Positions 1 through 9,153 of a stretch of DNA of 36,071 nucleotides are shown here, in pieces. Location of the stretch: the NCBI RefSeq assembly GCF_000372725.1, contig NW_005200073.1:42024-78094 (forward strand). The letters run 5' to 3'. The stretch comes from Emiliania huxleyi CCMP1516. Taxonomy: Eukaryota; Haptophyta; Isochrysidales; Noelaerhabdaceae. The position numbers and the translations under genes are program-made. The notes below the pieces were generated by a model that saw only the letters and a program-made list of their open reading frames with translations, was not told the origin of the DNA and made no database searches. The first letter of the stretch is position 1. Each line of letters begins with the position of its first letter.

Positions 1-229
1 AATAGGCCACCGCCTCGATACCCGCCGCCCCCCCCTCGGCAGCCCTCCCCTCCGCCGCCCCCCCCGCCGCCGCCTTCCCCCCCGCAGCCCCCCTCCCCAA
101 CGCCCTCCCTTCCGCCGCCCCCCTCCCCGCTGCCCCCGCCTCCGCCGCCTCCCGCCCCGCCCCCCCCCGCTCCGCCGCCCCCCCCTCCACCGCCCTCCGC
201 TACGCCGCCACCCCCCCCGCCACCGCCCT
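1..229. repeat. C-rich low-complexity tract (CCGCC/CCCCC-type)
   Basis: Almost pure C with interspersed G and T in an irregular CCGCC/CCCCCC pattern, giving a strand-asymmetric polypyrimidine-like tract. It reads as proline/arginine in any plus frame and has no codon structure of its own. It runs directly into a sequence that does look coding. Confidence 0.8.
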
Positions 230-385
230 TACGGCTCCGTCGACTACAAGGGGATCGAACAGGTCTCGGGGCGCCACTTCCAGCACGTCGCCAACAACGC
301 CCTGCAGCAAGACATGTTCGACGCCATCGTCAACGACCCGAAGGTGCACCCGGCGACGCGAGCGCACTTCCGCTCGACGAAGCAA
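230..385 (+). CDS. Unidentified exon-like coding fragment
   Basis: In the frame starting at 230 the translation has balanced composition, unlike the surrounding low-complexity DNA: YGSVDYKGIEQVSG, then HFQHVANNALQQDMFD, then AIVNDPKVHPATRAHFRS. The frame stays open to a stop at 578-580, but composition turns to Pro/Thr/Arg-rich after about 390. A real exon may therefore end near 385, or the fragment may be a truncated gene. No start or splice signal can be fixed because the upstream side is the C-rich tract. I do not recognise the family; a cytosolic or catalytic-domain piece is possible but is not claimed. Confidence 0.4.
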
Positions 386-1006
386 GCGCATTGCGCACGC
401 TTTGGACGGTGGCGAAGCCAAAAACACCGATGGTGGCCGTCCGCTGGCGTGAGCGGCAGCGGTCGAGACCTCACCCTTCGCGCCGACGACCCAACCTTAC
501 GCGGAACAACCAACCCAGGCCCAACAACCCAACCCTACCCACAGACCCCGATTCTCCTGTTGGGCCCTCAGGCTGGTTAGATTTCTTTTTCCTGCGAAGC
601 CAACAACAACACCTGTTGATGGTGCGTTTTCTTTTGACCGCGCAAGATAAAAGGGTGGCTAAGGGCTCTGCCCGCAAGGCGCCCGCGTCGCAGACGCGGT
701 ACCATTGACAAATCTGCGATATACCCCCACACGAACAAATAGCAAAATCCGAATACCGTGCACGAACTGGGCGATGTGGGACGCAAGCCTTCAGCTGGTG
801 CCAAGACATTCGTAAAATTGAAGCCAAGCATCCGCCAAATCGTGCTTTCGCGCTACCTGAGGGGAAAGCCGCTGATCGAGCCCAGCGTGCCCGCGGCCGC
901 CTCCCGCGCAGCACCGCCGCTGCGGAATCGGATCGATCCCATGGAGGAGGAGGGCGCAGTCGGCCAGCGCAGCAGGCGGAGTCCCTCCCCGCGCCGGAGC
1001 CCCCCT
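386..1006. other. No supported gene
   Basis: Overlapping ORFs on both strands here are Arg/Pro/Ser-rich and lack domain-like segments. The stretch from 590 to 750 is less GC-rich. Nothing recognisable was found. Confidence 0.5.
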
Positions 1007-1105
1007 GCAGTCGAGGGAGTCCTCGTTGGCGATGAAGGTGGCGACATCGAATCGCGGCCGACACACGTCACGGGAGGAATGGGCGATGAGCGGGAACGAT
1101 GCGCG
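1007..1105 (-). CDS. Possible exon of an unknown gene
   Basis: Read on the minus strand from just after a TAG at 1108-1106, the translation is RASFPLIAHSSRDVCRPRFD followed by VATFIANEDSLDC. This is more protein-like than any other frame nearby. An acceptor-like TAG precedes it. The downstream boundary near 1007 is uncertain. Alternative: chance open frame in GC-rich DNA. Confidence 0.25.
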
Positions 1106-1672
1106 CTACGGCGCCGTCTCCGCCGTGCTCGTGGCCGCAGAAAGCCGCGCTCCAGGAGCACGCCAAGATGCAATGGCTCGCTTGCTTCGATTCAGCTCTC
1201 TCGGCAGCAGAAGTGGGGCTGGAGCGGGTGGGGGTGGATGCCGATTGAGGGGGAGCGTCTCCAGCTGCGCCCTGTGGCAGCTGCGCCCTGTGGCAGCTAG
1301 TCGAGGGACTTGGTAGTTGTGACCCTCCTGAGTGAGGACAGGAGAGAGAGAGCGTTTTGTGGTGTTTGTTGGTGTACGCAATAACGGGACAGGGTGGTTG
1401 TTCTCTCTATCTCCTCTTCTAGCTCTTAGCATGAGCTGCGCCCGGTGTCCGACCCCTTTTGCGCAGCAACACCTTAAACTTTTAGGCCCTCCAACTTCGG
1501 GTCGGAGCGTAGCGGAGTGGGCCCCGAGTTTGAAAAGGGCGACGGACGCTTGCGTCCTAGCCTCCAACAACGCCTCCCCGGCGCAGAGGGGCCCCCGGAG
1601 GGATGCACAACCGCTCCACGCCACGCCGCTTGCGGCGGTCCTCTTCCCAGCTCCGCTGACGCGCGTGCGTTA
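1106..1672. other. No supported gene
   Basis: Long overlapping ORFs exist on both strands, but their composition is random-like for GC-rich DNA. A 14-bp unit (gcagctgcgccctg) is repeated near 1263-1290. No domain or splice structure was recognised. Confidence 0.4.
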
Positions 1673-1886
1673 TTCTCGGAAGCCGGACTCAGAGAAGACT
1701 GGCGTGGCGGGCTGGAGGCAGTCGGCTACATGCGGCTCCTCGCCTGGTCATGGGCCGTCGCTGCGCTGGCATGGCGCCTTTCTCGGAAGCCGGACTGAGA
1801 GAAGACTGGCGTGGCGGGCTGGAGGCAGTCGGCTACATGCGGCTCCTCGCCTGGTCATGCCGTCGCTGCGCTGGCGATGGCGCCTT
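1673..1886. repeat. 107-bp direct tandem duplication
   Basis: The block beginning ttctcggaagccgga at 1673 is repeated starting at 1780 (offset 107 bp), with only a few substitutions and small indels. Both copies contain ggaggcagtcggctac and end near ggcgcctttc. It lies immediately upstream of the DUF2306-like exon and may fall in its first intron or 5-prime region. Confidence 0.85.
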
Positions 1887-1925
1887 TCCTTGGCCCGAGT
1901 CAATTCTCGCCGGCCCTCCGTCGGA

Positions 1926-2440
1926 GGGTGCCGCGGCCACCGTTGGTCGGGCCGGCTGTACGTCGCCTCCGCCTGTGGCGCCTCGCTGTGCGGATGTTTC
2001 TTCGTCCTGCTCAAGGGCTTCAAGCTCTCCGGCGGGTACAACATGGGCGCCGCCTTCCTCCTCGCGGGAGGCTGGTTTGGCGTCGCCGCCGCCATGACCG
2101 CGGTCCGCGCGTGGCAGCAGCGGTACGCAGCGCACCGCGCGTGGGCGATCCGCTCCTACTCGCAGGTCCTGGCGCCGATGCTCTACAGATACTGGTACGT
2201 GGCCGCCACCGCGCTGTTTGGGTGCCGGCCAATCGCTGCCGCACGTACCTGCACGGACGGCGTCTCTTCACGGCGCGTTGAGCTGTGAACAGGTACCGCC
2301 CGCCGCGCGAGGCGCGAGAGTACCCGGGCGGCATGTGCGACGGCGACACCTGCGCCGACTACTTCCGGCCCTTCGACATGCCGCACGCGCGGAGCCTAGA
2401 TGCGGAAGCACCACACCCCGCGCGCTCGATCCCACCTCTC
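1926..2440 (+). CDS. DUF2306-like membrane protein, 5-prime part (left copy)
   Basis: Exon 1 (about 1926-2221) encodes HRWSGRLYVASACGASLCGC, a glycine/serine membrane segment, then GGYNMGAAFLLAGGWFG, RAWQQRYAAHRAWAIRSYSQ and LYRYWYVAATALFG. The HRW..GR.Y start, the second hydrophobic helix and the AAHRAWAIRSYS motif are characteristic of the DUF2306 predicted membrane-protein family (heme/cytochrome-like histidines, function unknown). A 71-bp GT-AG intron (2222-2292, phase 2) joins to GYRPPREAREYPGGMCDGD and CADYFRPFDMPHARSLD. Sequence after 2440 no longer matches the gene. The matching downstream exons lie inverted at 9154-9760, so this copy is probably truncated. The start codon and first exons are not resolved. 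Confidence 0.6.
2019..2440 (+). repeat. Inverted repeat, left copy (422 bp)
   Basis: Matches the reverse complement of 10132-10553 base for base with no length change (paired coordinates always sum to 12572). The only differences I see are four substitutions near 2247-2267, all inside the intron. Left edge at ttcaagctctcc, right edge at ccacctctc. Confidence 0.92.
2222..2292 (+). other. 71-bp GT-AG intron in the DUF2306-like gene
   Basis: Begins gtgccggcc and ends tgtgaacag. Removing it joins gg|g tac in phase 2 and restores a protein-like frame (ALFG-YRPPRE). The same intron is at 10280-10350 (minus) in the right copy, where four clustered substitutions distinguish it. Confidence 0.7.
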
Positions 2441-3480
2441 CGAAATCATCGCTGCTGCGTCAGGACGCGGGCACCTCGCGAAAAGCTGATCATGCCCAGC
2501 CATCCTCACCCCCCGAAGCAGCTGTGGCCGCGATTTCAGCCGGTCTCGTGACCGCCCCGCCCCGGCAGGCGCGCGTTTGAGCGAGGCCGTCGTGCAGCGC
2601 ACCGAGAAGGGGCCGGTCGCGCGCAGCGCCACGCCGCAGGCGTCCGCCGGAGGCTGTATGCGGCGGCCACTTCCCCTCGGTCTTTCGCCGCGCTCCGGCC
2701 GCACCTTGGCTCCTGGCCGTCTCCTCCGAGTGGCTTTGCGCGCCCCCAGCGCGCTGTCGAGGCTGGCAAAGGGGAATACGCGTGCAGCGCCGCGCAGGCG
2801 CTCCGCCGATCAGCGCCCGGCCGCAGCGCGCAGCGCAAGGCTGGTCGCCGGCCGGCGGAGACCCCGTAGGGCCGCCGGAGGCTCTTTGGGCCGACACAGT
2901 CATGCCGCCTTTTTCCCGCAGGGCTCGTCTCCGGCCCGCGGACAACAGCGCGCTCTCGCCGGCGCGCTCTCGGCCATACGCGAGCAGGCCCCCCTCGCTC
3001 ACGACCCCCCTTGCAATCACACGCAGGTGAAGCTCGGCCGGTGGCATGGGAGAGGCGAAGCAGTGGGCGTGCCACAGCGATGCAGGGGCTGGCTGTGGGC
3101 CTCCGGGCTCCGTCTCGGGCTCGCGTCTCCTCGGCCATCACGTGCCTACTTTGCGCCGGAGCGTGTCTGTCCGGCCCCTGTTCGTCCTCACCCCTCTCCT
3201 TCTCGTGGCCCGACGCTCATCGCCACTCGAGAGTCCAGACTCAAGTATGTATGTACAGAGTGTTGTTTTGAAAAAGAGCATTTGAACAATCCCGGGTACT
3301 GCGCGCTCGGACATCTGCAGTCCGGCGGGGCGGTCTAGGCTACGCTTTCAAGCTCTATCCAGACTCTGCAGGCCATGAAGAGGAGCGCAGATTAAAATGG
3401 CGCCGCAGGCTCCCCGGGCCGTCCGCGCACAGACCACAGGAAAAAACAAAAATCTATAAAACATCTATCAACACCACTAG
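2441..3480. other. No supported gene
   Basis: GC-rich DNA with overlapping ORFs up to 253 codons on both strands, all rich in Arg, Ala, Pro and Ser. From about 3235 the composition becomes less GC-rich. I find no domain, splice-consistent exon or RNA gene. Confidence 0.45.
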
Positions 3481-3960
3481 GGGGTGGGTGGGCTCCGATC
3501 TCCCCATCTCCAATACTCTCTAATCCACAGCGTCGTCATCTTAGGCCGGGGATCCAGTCAGATCTCCGATCTCCATCTTCAATCTCCAATCTCCAACGTC
3601 GTCATCTTAGGCCGGATTCAGTCAGATCTCCGATCTCCATCTCCAATCTCCAATCTCCAATCTCGATTCGGGCACCCGGGGGAGGAGGGGGGCTCAAACC
3701 TTCAAGGAGATGCGCTATGGATTCATTCACACTGACCATCTCTCATCTCCAATCTCCAATCTTCTACTTGGCCACTGTCGCCGCCGGCAGCATCTACGAC
3801 CTCCATTTTCAATCTTCGATCTCACATCTGGGGCGGATGGCTGGGCGCTAGGATCTACAATCTGCATTCTCCATCTCCTATCTCCACATTTTGGCCCGTG
3901 TTGCTGCTCAGCGATCTGCAATCCACAATCTCAATCTTCGATCTTTAGTCTTGAATGGGG
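3481..3960. repeat. Degenerate atctccaatctcc tandem repeat region
   Basis: The motif (g)atctcca / atctccaatctc recurs dozens of times with variable spacing, making a pyrimidine-rich plus strand. Larger blocks such as cgtcgtcatcttaggccgg are repeated (around 3530 and 3596). This is typical decayed microsatellite DNA with no coding potential. Confidence 0.8.
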
Positions 3961-4905
3961 AACCGGACTGGAGGGATCTACTGGCGAGACTTGGGCGTGT
4001 CCGTGTGAGAGATCCGCTAGGATCTCCAGTCTTAATCTACTATCTCTACCCCAACGATCTACTGGTCTTGCGTAGAGATGTCCATTACTCCGGCCCCCTG
4101 TATCGGGGTTATGGGGGAGGTCTCGCGAGTTTTGGGGGTACTCAGCGCCGCGACAGCGCTGCGAGCAATGGATGCCATGGCGCTCGGCCTGCTGAGAGAA
4201 GACCTTCCCGGACGGCAGTGACAAGTTACCCGACATCAATCGTCGACGGCAACCTCGAGAACTGCGCCTCCAAAGTCGCCCAGATTCGCCTCTCGCGGCG
4301 CGCTGAGTTAGTATCGCCGGTGCGCCAGCAGGCTCTGCTCCACAGCAGGGCATGCCCGACTGGCTCCTGCTAGCCGTGCGTCCTGGTGGCATCCATTGCC
4401 AGCTCAGGTAGCCTCAGGAGGTCGCCTCGCGCACGACGCGGCGCCGCACAGCACCGCTCAGCGTTACTACCGAGTTAGTATCGTCGACCCACAGAGACTG
4501 CTCTTCTGTAGGTGGAGCCGACAAACGCCGGCCGGGTCGGCCCCGCCGCCCCCATCGCCGACGCCGGGGCGGCGGCGGCTTCGGCGGACCATCCGGCGCG
4601 CCGCGCGCCCATCGGGGAGGTGTTCACCACCCCTGGCTCCTCACCCCGCCTTCGTGCGGACGCCGTGGCACCCACCTCAGGCGCCGCTCGGACTCGGTTG
4701 ACGGCCGCCCAAGTGCTTGGCTCGTGCCAAGCCGACCGGCAGGCGATTCCCACTCACTGCTAGGCTAATCTCGGGCTGTCCTGCGTCAGTGTGGTGCCGT
4801 GAGGGGCGCCGCCCCCAAAACTACGATCGTTAGTACCGCGCGGGGGCAGTGCATTTAATTCTGTCAAAAATCCAAATCTGCTCCGTGGAGCTTATTGGGC
4901 TAGGA
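3961..4905. other. No supported gene
   Basis: A stretch at about 4218-4340 (plus) reads TSYPTSIVDGNLENCASKVA, which is mildly protein-like but isolated. Two gttagtatcg motifs occur at about 4308 and 4475. Nothing else was recognised. Confidence 0.35.
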
Positions 4906-5466
4906 TCATACGTCCGGGAGGCCCCCCATGCGTGCCGTAACGATCGACAGCGATCTGGCTACTCTGTTCACGTTCACACCTCGTAAAGCCACCGACAAGT
5001 GGCAAGGCTCATTGGGCAGGAGCAGATTCGCCACGATCTGGTCGGCCGTGAACACGACGCTGCGTGTTTGTCCCATCAGCAAAACCAAAGTCCACTGGCG
5101 AGGGTTGGTGCGCGACGCCTCGATCAGCGCCATTCGCTCCTCACGCACCGGATCGTCCATGGCTCCGAGGAGCGAAGGCGACACCGACGCGGAGATGACG
5201 AGCGTGATGCGGCCGTCGTCAGCCGGCACGATTCCGACCTTCGCAAAGGACTTCATCGGCGACAACTCGCCCGCGACGTTGCCGTCCTTGAGCGGGCCGG
5301 GCTCGCCCTGGCCCTCGGACGGGACGTTGTCGGTGCCGGTGCTGGCGGTGCCGGTGCCGCCGGTGCCGGTATCGATGCCATCCTTGAGCGAGACGGGCTC
5401 GGAGGGGATGCCGACGGCGTTGCCGCCGCCAGAGTCGCTAACGGTCGTGTTGTCCGCCAGAGACGC
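4906..5466 (-). CDS. Unknown protein, C-terminal exon (186 codons)
   Basis: Minus-strand frame running from an acceptor-like ctgacag (just before 5466) to a TGA at 4906-4908. It begins ASLADNTTVSDSGGGNAVGI, passes through a Gly/Thr-rich linker (GTGGTGTASTGTD), then VPSEGQGEPGPLKDG, SPMKSFAKVGIVPADDG and a well-balanced C-terminal domain (RITLVISASVSPSLLGAMDD, QWTLVLLMGQTRSVVFTADQ, MGGLPDV). PLKDG/SLKDG is repeated on both sides of the linker. The first codon of the open frame follows an in-frame stop, so upstream exons are required. I do not recognise the fold; it has no obvious membrane helix. Composition strongly suggests true coding sequence. Confidence 0.55.
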   Translation of the reverse strand, partial: ASLADNTTVSDSGGGNAVGIPSEPVSLKDGIDTGTGGTGTASTGTDNVPSEGQGEPGPLKDGNVAGELSPMKSFAKVGIVPADDGRITLVISASVSPSLLGAMDDPVREERMALIEASRTNPRQWTLVLLMGQTRSVVFTADQIVANLLLPNEPCHLSVALRGVNVNRVARSLSIVTARMGGLPDV

Positions 5467-6811
5467 CTGTCAGTCTTGCAGGGAAAGCGCAGCGTTGCGT
5501 GCGTTGCAGCGGTGTACACCCCCTCCCTCAGCCACTGCAAATTAACGCACATCCACCTGCTTGTCAGCAAGCGGCGGCGGAGTGGGGTCCACCGAGTGTG
5601 CAGAACGCGCGAGCGGTGCGTCCCGGCTGCGGAGCGGACACAAAGTCGCCGCCGAGCGTGCCACCGACGGCGTCCCGGCGGAGGTGATGGAGTGTGAGAC
5701 CTGAGGCTGCGGAGGTGACGCCTGAGGTACCGGGCCGTGCACGGCGACTCAGCCGGCGACCGCCACGGGCTCAGACGAGACTTGTCGACGCGTTCCGGCT
5801 CAGCTTCACCGTGGTCATCGGGCGTCTGTCGACGTCAGGACCACCCATACAGCTCGCGGGTTTGAGGTCGCAAGAGCCAAGATGGTGGCGTTTGGACATC
5901 CCAACCATCCCACAAGACAGCCTGTAGGTGATGGCGGGACGGCGCAGTGTTTGTGGCACTCGGCAGTAGGCACCCGCGGCACGGCCCCGCTGTCGGCTCT
6001 CGCGGGCTGCGGAACTGGACCCAGAAGGGGACGGTCCGGGCGAGTGTGGCAGCTCCTGCGCTAGTATGGGCACCCTCTATTATAGCACTACTGATCCTGG
6101 TCATTAGAGCTGCCAGGGATAGCGTCAGGAGCCGGTAGGAGTCAAAACCCCTCATATTTTTGAGACATCGTGTCCCATATACTCGTGCAACAACCCGCAT
6201 ATACTCGCACAACGAGCCAGCAAATGGTCTTTGCCAATGCGTGGGGAGAGGGAGAGGATGTAGTGCCGAAGGCCAGGGTTGCGTACTCTTCTGTTGCAGC
6301 GCTTCGTACAACGCAGTAGTTTTTCACAGTACACGAGTCACCTCGCGCCGCGCGCGGCCTCGTTCACCATCCGCGACCGCCGGCGCAGTACGTATAGTTT
6401 CTTCGCCTCTGTGCTCGAGATGTCGAAAGCGGTCTCAACCTCCGCCCTTAGCGCCTCTCCAGCCTTGGCGTCCTCGGTCGGCACAGCCTCCTCGGTAGTG
6501 CCGCGGCGCAGCGGCGCCGCCGAGCAGCCGCTGTCGGACGCGTTCGAGCCGTTCGCGCCGGGTGGCGGCTCGAGCGGCGGGGGCTGCCTGCGGAGGGAAG
6601 GAGTCTGGCTCTAGGCTCTCCCCTCCATGGATACGGCCACCGTTGGAGAGGAGGGAAGCTAGTCGACAAATGAGGGAGGAGGGGGAGGGTGCGGGGGGGG
6701 GTCCTGGAATCGGAGGGGACTTGGGTCTTTCGGCTGTGATTCCGGTGCCTGCGGAGAGCGTCGCCGTAGAGGCTTTCGTCGCACCGCGTCGCGTCGGCAA
6801 AGTGGCGTCGC
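5467..6811. other. Mostly non-coding; one possible upstream exon
   Basis: On the minus strand around 5771-5930 the frame TYRLSCGMVGMSKRHHLGSC followed by MGGPDVDRRPMTTVKLS looks protein-like. It could be an upstream exon of the 186-codon exon, but the splice junctions are not resolved. The rest of the region (6070-6430, lower GC; 6440-6811, overlapping GC-rich ORFs) shows no gene I can support. Confidence 0.3.
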
Positions 6812-6894
6812 CTACATCTCGGGCAGTCTCGAACGGTCTCGGGCAGTCTCGGGGGGAGCCTCGGTGTCTCGCCTCACTCCTCTCGCCCCGTCGC
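6812..6894 (-). other. Possible fourth repeat-bearing GC-AG intron
   Basis: Minus-strand donor candidate AAT|GCGACGGGG and acceptor GATGTAG|GCGACGCC. The interior has four roughly 10-bp units of the cgagactgcc type. Only six to seven bases are duplicated across the boundaries, and the downstream reading is not clearly protein-like, so this is tentative. Without splicing, the frame ends at 6874-6876. Confidence 0.3.
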
Positions 6895-8102
6895 ATTGAG
6901 CCGCGACGCCGTCCACTGCGACGCCTCGCGGCCGATCGCGCCGCCCCAGTGCTGCGGGCGGTGGTACGCCGCGAGCGCGGCGCCAATCCGCGCAGGGTCG
7001 TGCGGGAGGCCGAGCCGCTCCTACAGGAAGGGTCCGAGAAGGGTCCGGGAAGGGTCCGAGAAGGGTCCGAGAAGGGTCCGAGAAGGGTCCGGGAAGGGTC
7101 CGAGAATGGTCCGAGAATGGTCCGAGAAGGGTCCGGGCAGGGTCGTGCGGCAGGCCGCGCCGCGCCTCGATCGCAGCGAGCAGAGGGCGCAGGCAGTGGG
7201 TGACGCCGACGAGATCGAACTGGCCCAGCCGCGCGCGTGCCTGCGGGACATGTCGTGGACGTGCCGCGGACATGTGGTGGACGTGTCGCGGACATGCGGT
7301 GGACGTGTCGTGGACGCGTCTCCTCCCCAGCCGCGGCGCGCGCCTCGGTGAGCCCCTCGCAGCCAGGCAGCGCCGGCCGCTCCGAGAGCAGCGCTCGGCT
7401 CTGCAGCGAGTGCGCCTCGCCCGACGCCAGCCAAGCGGGCAAGGGCACCGCGTGCTTGCGGTCGGCCGTGCGCGGCGGCCACATCCGGTACTTGGACAGC
7501 AGGTGCGACGCCGGCTCGCGGATCGACGTGACGGCCACCACCGTGCCGTTTGCCTCCGCGTACCGCCGCTTTAGCGCGGCGAGGGCAGGGCGCACGCTGC
7601 GCAGGAAGAAGCCCTTCGAGTAGGAGTGGAACTCGACTGCAACTTTCGAGGAGCGCCAGTCGAGAGGCGCGGCGCCGCCGCAGAGCTTGTCGCGCCAGCG
7701 CGGCTCCATGCCAGGGAAGAGGTCCGCGTGCAGGGCAAAGAAGCAGGACGTCTGCGAGTACGAATAGACTGCAGCCAGCCGCGATGGCGCATGCGTCTGC
7801 CGCTTGAGCCACTTCATCACCGCCGAGCCGCCCGTCTTTTCGATGTGATACAGCAGCACGACCGATGGCCCCGGCTGCGCCGGTGGCACAACAGCCCGAG
7901 GGCCGCGTCGTCTGCGCGTGGCACCGCCGCCGCCCGTCGCCCGGCGCGACACCCCGCCCGCGGTCGGGTAGGGTGCCGTCGCCGCTGCCGCCGGCTCGTA
8001 CAACTCGGCTGACGAATGAACAGCTGGTGTGGTAGAGAGGATGGCCAGCATGGACTGGTCACTCGAGTCCTCCAACGAATGGCAGCGACCGTCGTGTGAC
8101 AT
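6895..8102 (-). CDS. Carbohydrate-sulfotransferase-like protein (3+ exons)
   Basis: Predicted Golgi-type enzyme transferring sulfate from PAPS to a glycan. Exon 1 (8102-7344, 253 codons) has a low-complexity N-terminus, then the 5-prime-phosphosulfate-binding loop VVLLYHIEKTGGSAVMKWLK (residues 81-100, Lys89) and the 3-prime-phosphate-binding segment VAVTSIREPASHLLSKYRM (189-207, Arg195). Exon 2 (7240-7166) gives ARARLGQFDLVGVTHCLRPL, and exon 3 (7020 to about 6895) gives ERLGLPHDPARIGAALAAYH and RPQHWGGAIGREASQW. L..FDLVG is usual for this superfamily. The exons join in phase 0 if GC-AG introns at 7241-7343 and 7021-7165 are removed. The C-terminus beyond 6895 is uncertain (a stop at 6874-6876, or a further intron at 6812-6894). 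No signal anchor is visible in exon 1, so the true N-terminus may lie in an upstream exon. Substrate unknown. Confidence 0.72.
7021..7165 (-). other. Minisatellite intron A, GC-AG, 145 bp
   Basis: Minus-strand donor GAG|GCGCGGCGC and acceptor CTGTAG|GAGCGG. The interior is about ten tandem copies of an 11-bp unit (plus strand gggtccgagaa, with g/a variants). The first 33 bases of the intron (7165-7133) match the first 33 bases of exon 3 (7020-6988) at 29 positions. Splicing gives AAIE|ERLGLPHDPARIG in phase 0. Confidence 0.65.
7241..7343 (-). other. Minisatellite intron B, GC-AG, 103 bp
   Basis: Minus-strand donor GAG|GCGCGCGCC and acceptor CGCAG|GCACGCGCG. The interior (about 7249-7318) consists of an 11-bp unit, gacgtgtcgtg with variants gacatgtggtg and gacgtgccgcg, about six copies. 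The first 17-18 bases of the intron (gcgcgcgccgcggctggg) match the start of exon 2 (gcacgcgcgcggctggg) with one mismatch and one gap. Splicing gives ..LTE|ARARLGQFDLVG in phase 0. No GT donor gives a comparable join. Confidence 0.6.
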
Positions 8103-8752
8103 CGTTGTCGGTGTTCTGAGATGTCTCGATGTCTTCGTTGTAAAATTCTGAGTTGTCTAGGAGACTATAGTCGAGCGCGTCGGAGAGGTGTTTGGAGATG
8201 AGGCTCTCTTCACGGCGAGGCTTATGAATCAACACAGCGGTGGAGCAGCGGTGTAGGTACGTTGTTAGCGGTGGTATCGCGCTGTGTGGCTTTGCTGGAG
8301 CGCCACGTGTACGTGTACGTGTCGTGGTGATGGCCAAGGTGATGGCGCCCCTGGCGCCCTGGGCCTGGCGCCCTGGCCGGGCCTAGGGGAAACCCGGAGC
8401 GCGGAGCCAACCCTCGGAGACCCGTGTTTACTTTACGGCCCTTGCCCTGCGAACGCGCACCCCCCTAGGGGTCAGGGCTCTCTAGCCCGTAGCCCGATGC
8501 CAACCATCCGGCCCGCTGTGGGTGCGCTTCTTAGCTCCCTGGCCCTGGATGTGCGGTTGATGACTGCACTCCAAGTGCTCCAAGTACTAATTGCTCTCCA
8601 AAACTGGGAACCCTCGCATCTCCAGCCCAACTGCCCCACGGCATTCAAAGTGCAAGGCCCGGTGCACGTGGGTGAGCAGCAGCCTGGGCGGCCCCCGCTC
8701 CCGACACAAACGCACAAACCAAACTCCCACACACACACACACACAATCTCGA
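8103..8752. other. Upstream region of the sulfotransferase-like gene; no firm gene
   Basis: On the minus strand about 8060-8220 reads ISKHLSDALDYSLLDNSEFY, then NEDIETSQNTDNDV. This is unusually acidic and polar for the region and could be a 5-prime exon or a short upstream ORF. Repeated acgtgt (8308-8321) and ggcgccctgg (8346-8377) motifs also occur. The stretch 8400-8700 shows nothing supported. Confidence 0.3.
8729..8745. repeat. (CA)n microsatellite
   Basis: Uninterrupted CA dinucleotide run of about eight and a half units. Confidence 0.95.
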
Positions 8753-8828
8753 CCTGGGTAGATAGAGGCGTAGAGGGTACCCGAGGCGGAGAAAAACCCC
8801 AACGAATGCAGAGTGGAGAGTGACTCAC

Positions 8829-9064
8829 GGTACCAGCTACGGCTCTACCATCACCCAAGCCCTCGCTCTCGCGGCCGCAGTCTCTCGTGTCTCGACAGTC
8901 GTGGTAGAGCCGCCCGCGCAGGTCGTCTTTGTCGGGTTTTGTGTCCTTGATGTGACGTGTGACGAGAGGTGAAAGAGAAAAACTCTCGGACGGCGTGCTT
9001 CTCGAGGCGCTGACCGTGACACACCGCGACCACGGGGGGCGTCCCACAGTCACCCCACACAGAT
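8829..9064 (-). CDS. Possible exon, unknown gene
   Basis: The minus-strand frame reads FSLSPLVTRHIKDTKPDKDD, LRGRLYHDCRDTRDCGRESE, GLGDGRAVAGT and then meets a strong donor (acc|gtgagtcac at 8828). A plausible acceptor (tctacccag) lies at 8754-8762, so an intron of about 75 bp keeping phase 0 is possible. An upstream acceptor candidate (ggctcag) sits at 9065. The composition is plausible but no family was recognised. It lies downstream of the stop of the DUF2306-like gene and may be its 3-prime UTR or a separate gene. Confidence 0.3.
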
Positions 9065-9153
9065 CTGAGCCTTCGACGAGCGCCCAAACAAGCACGGGTG
9101 CGCGCAGCACAGAGATGGCACCTGCCCACCGCCGCATCCACCAACCAGAAGAA

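Noticed and set aside
1332..2288. A single 318-codon plus-strand gene
   Set aside because: Only the part from about 1926 is domain-like. The upstream part crosses the 107-bp tandem duplication and is random-like, and the last codons before the stop are intron sequence.
2577..3338. 253-codon plus-strand ORF
   Set aside because: Arg/Ala/Pro-rich composition, equally long antisense frames, no motif.
7021..7320. Short tandem arrays resembling a CRISPR
   Set aside because: Units are contiguous 11-mers without unique spacers, in a eukaryotic gene context with no cas genes.
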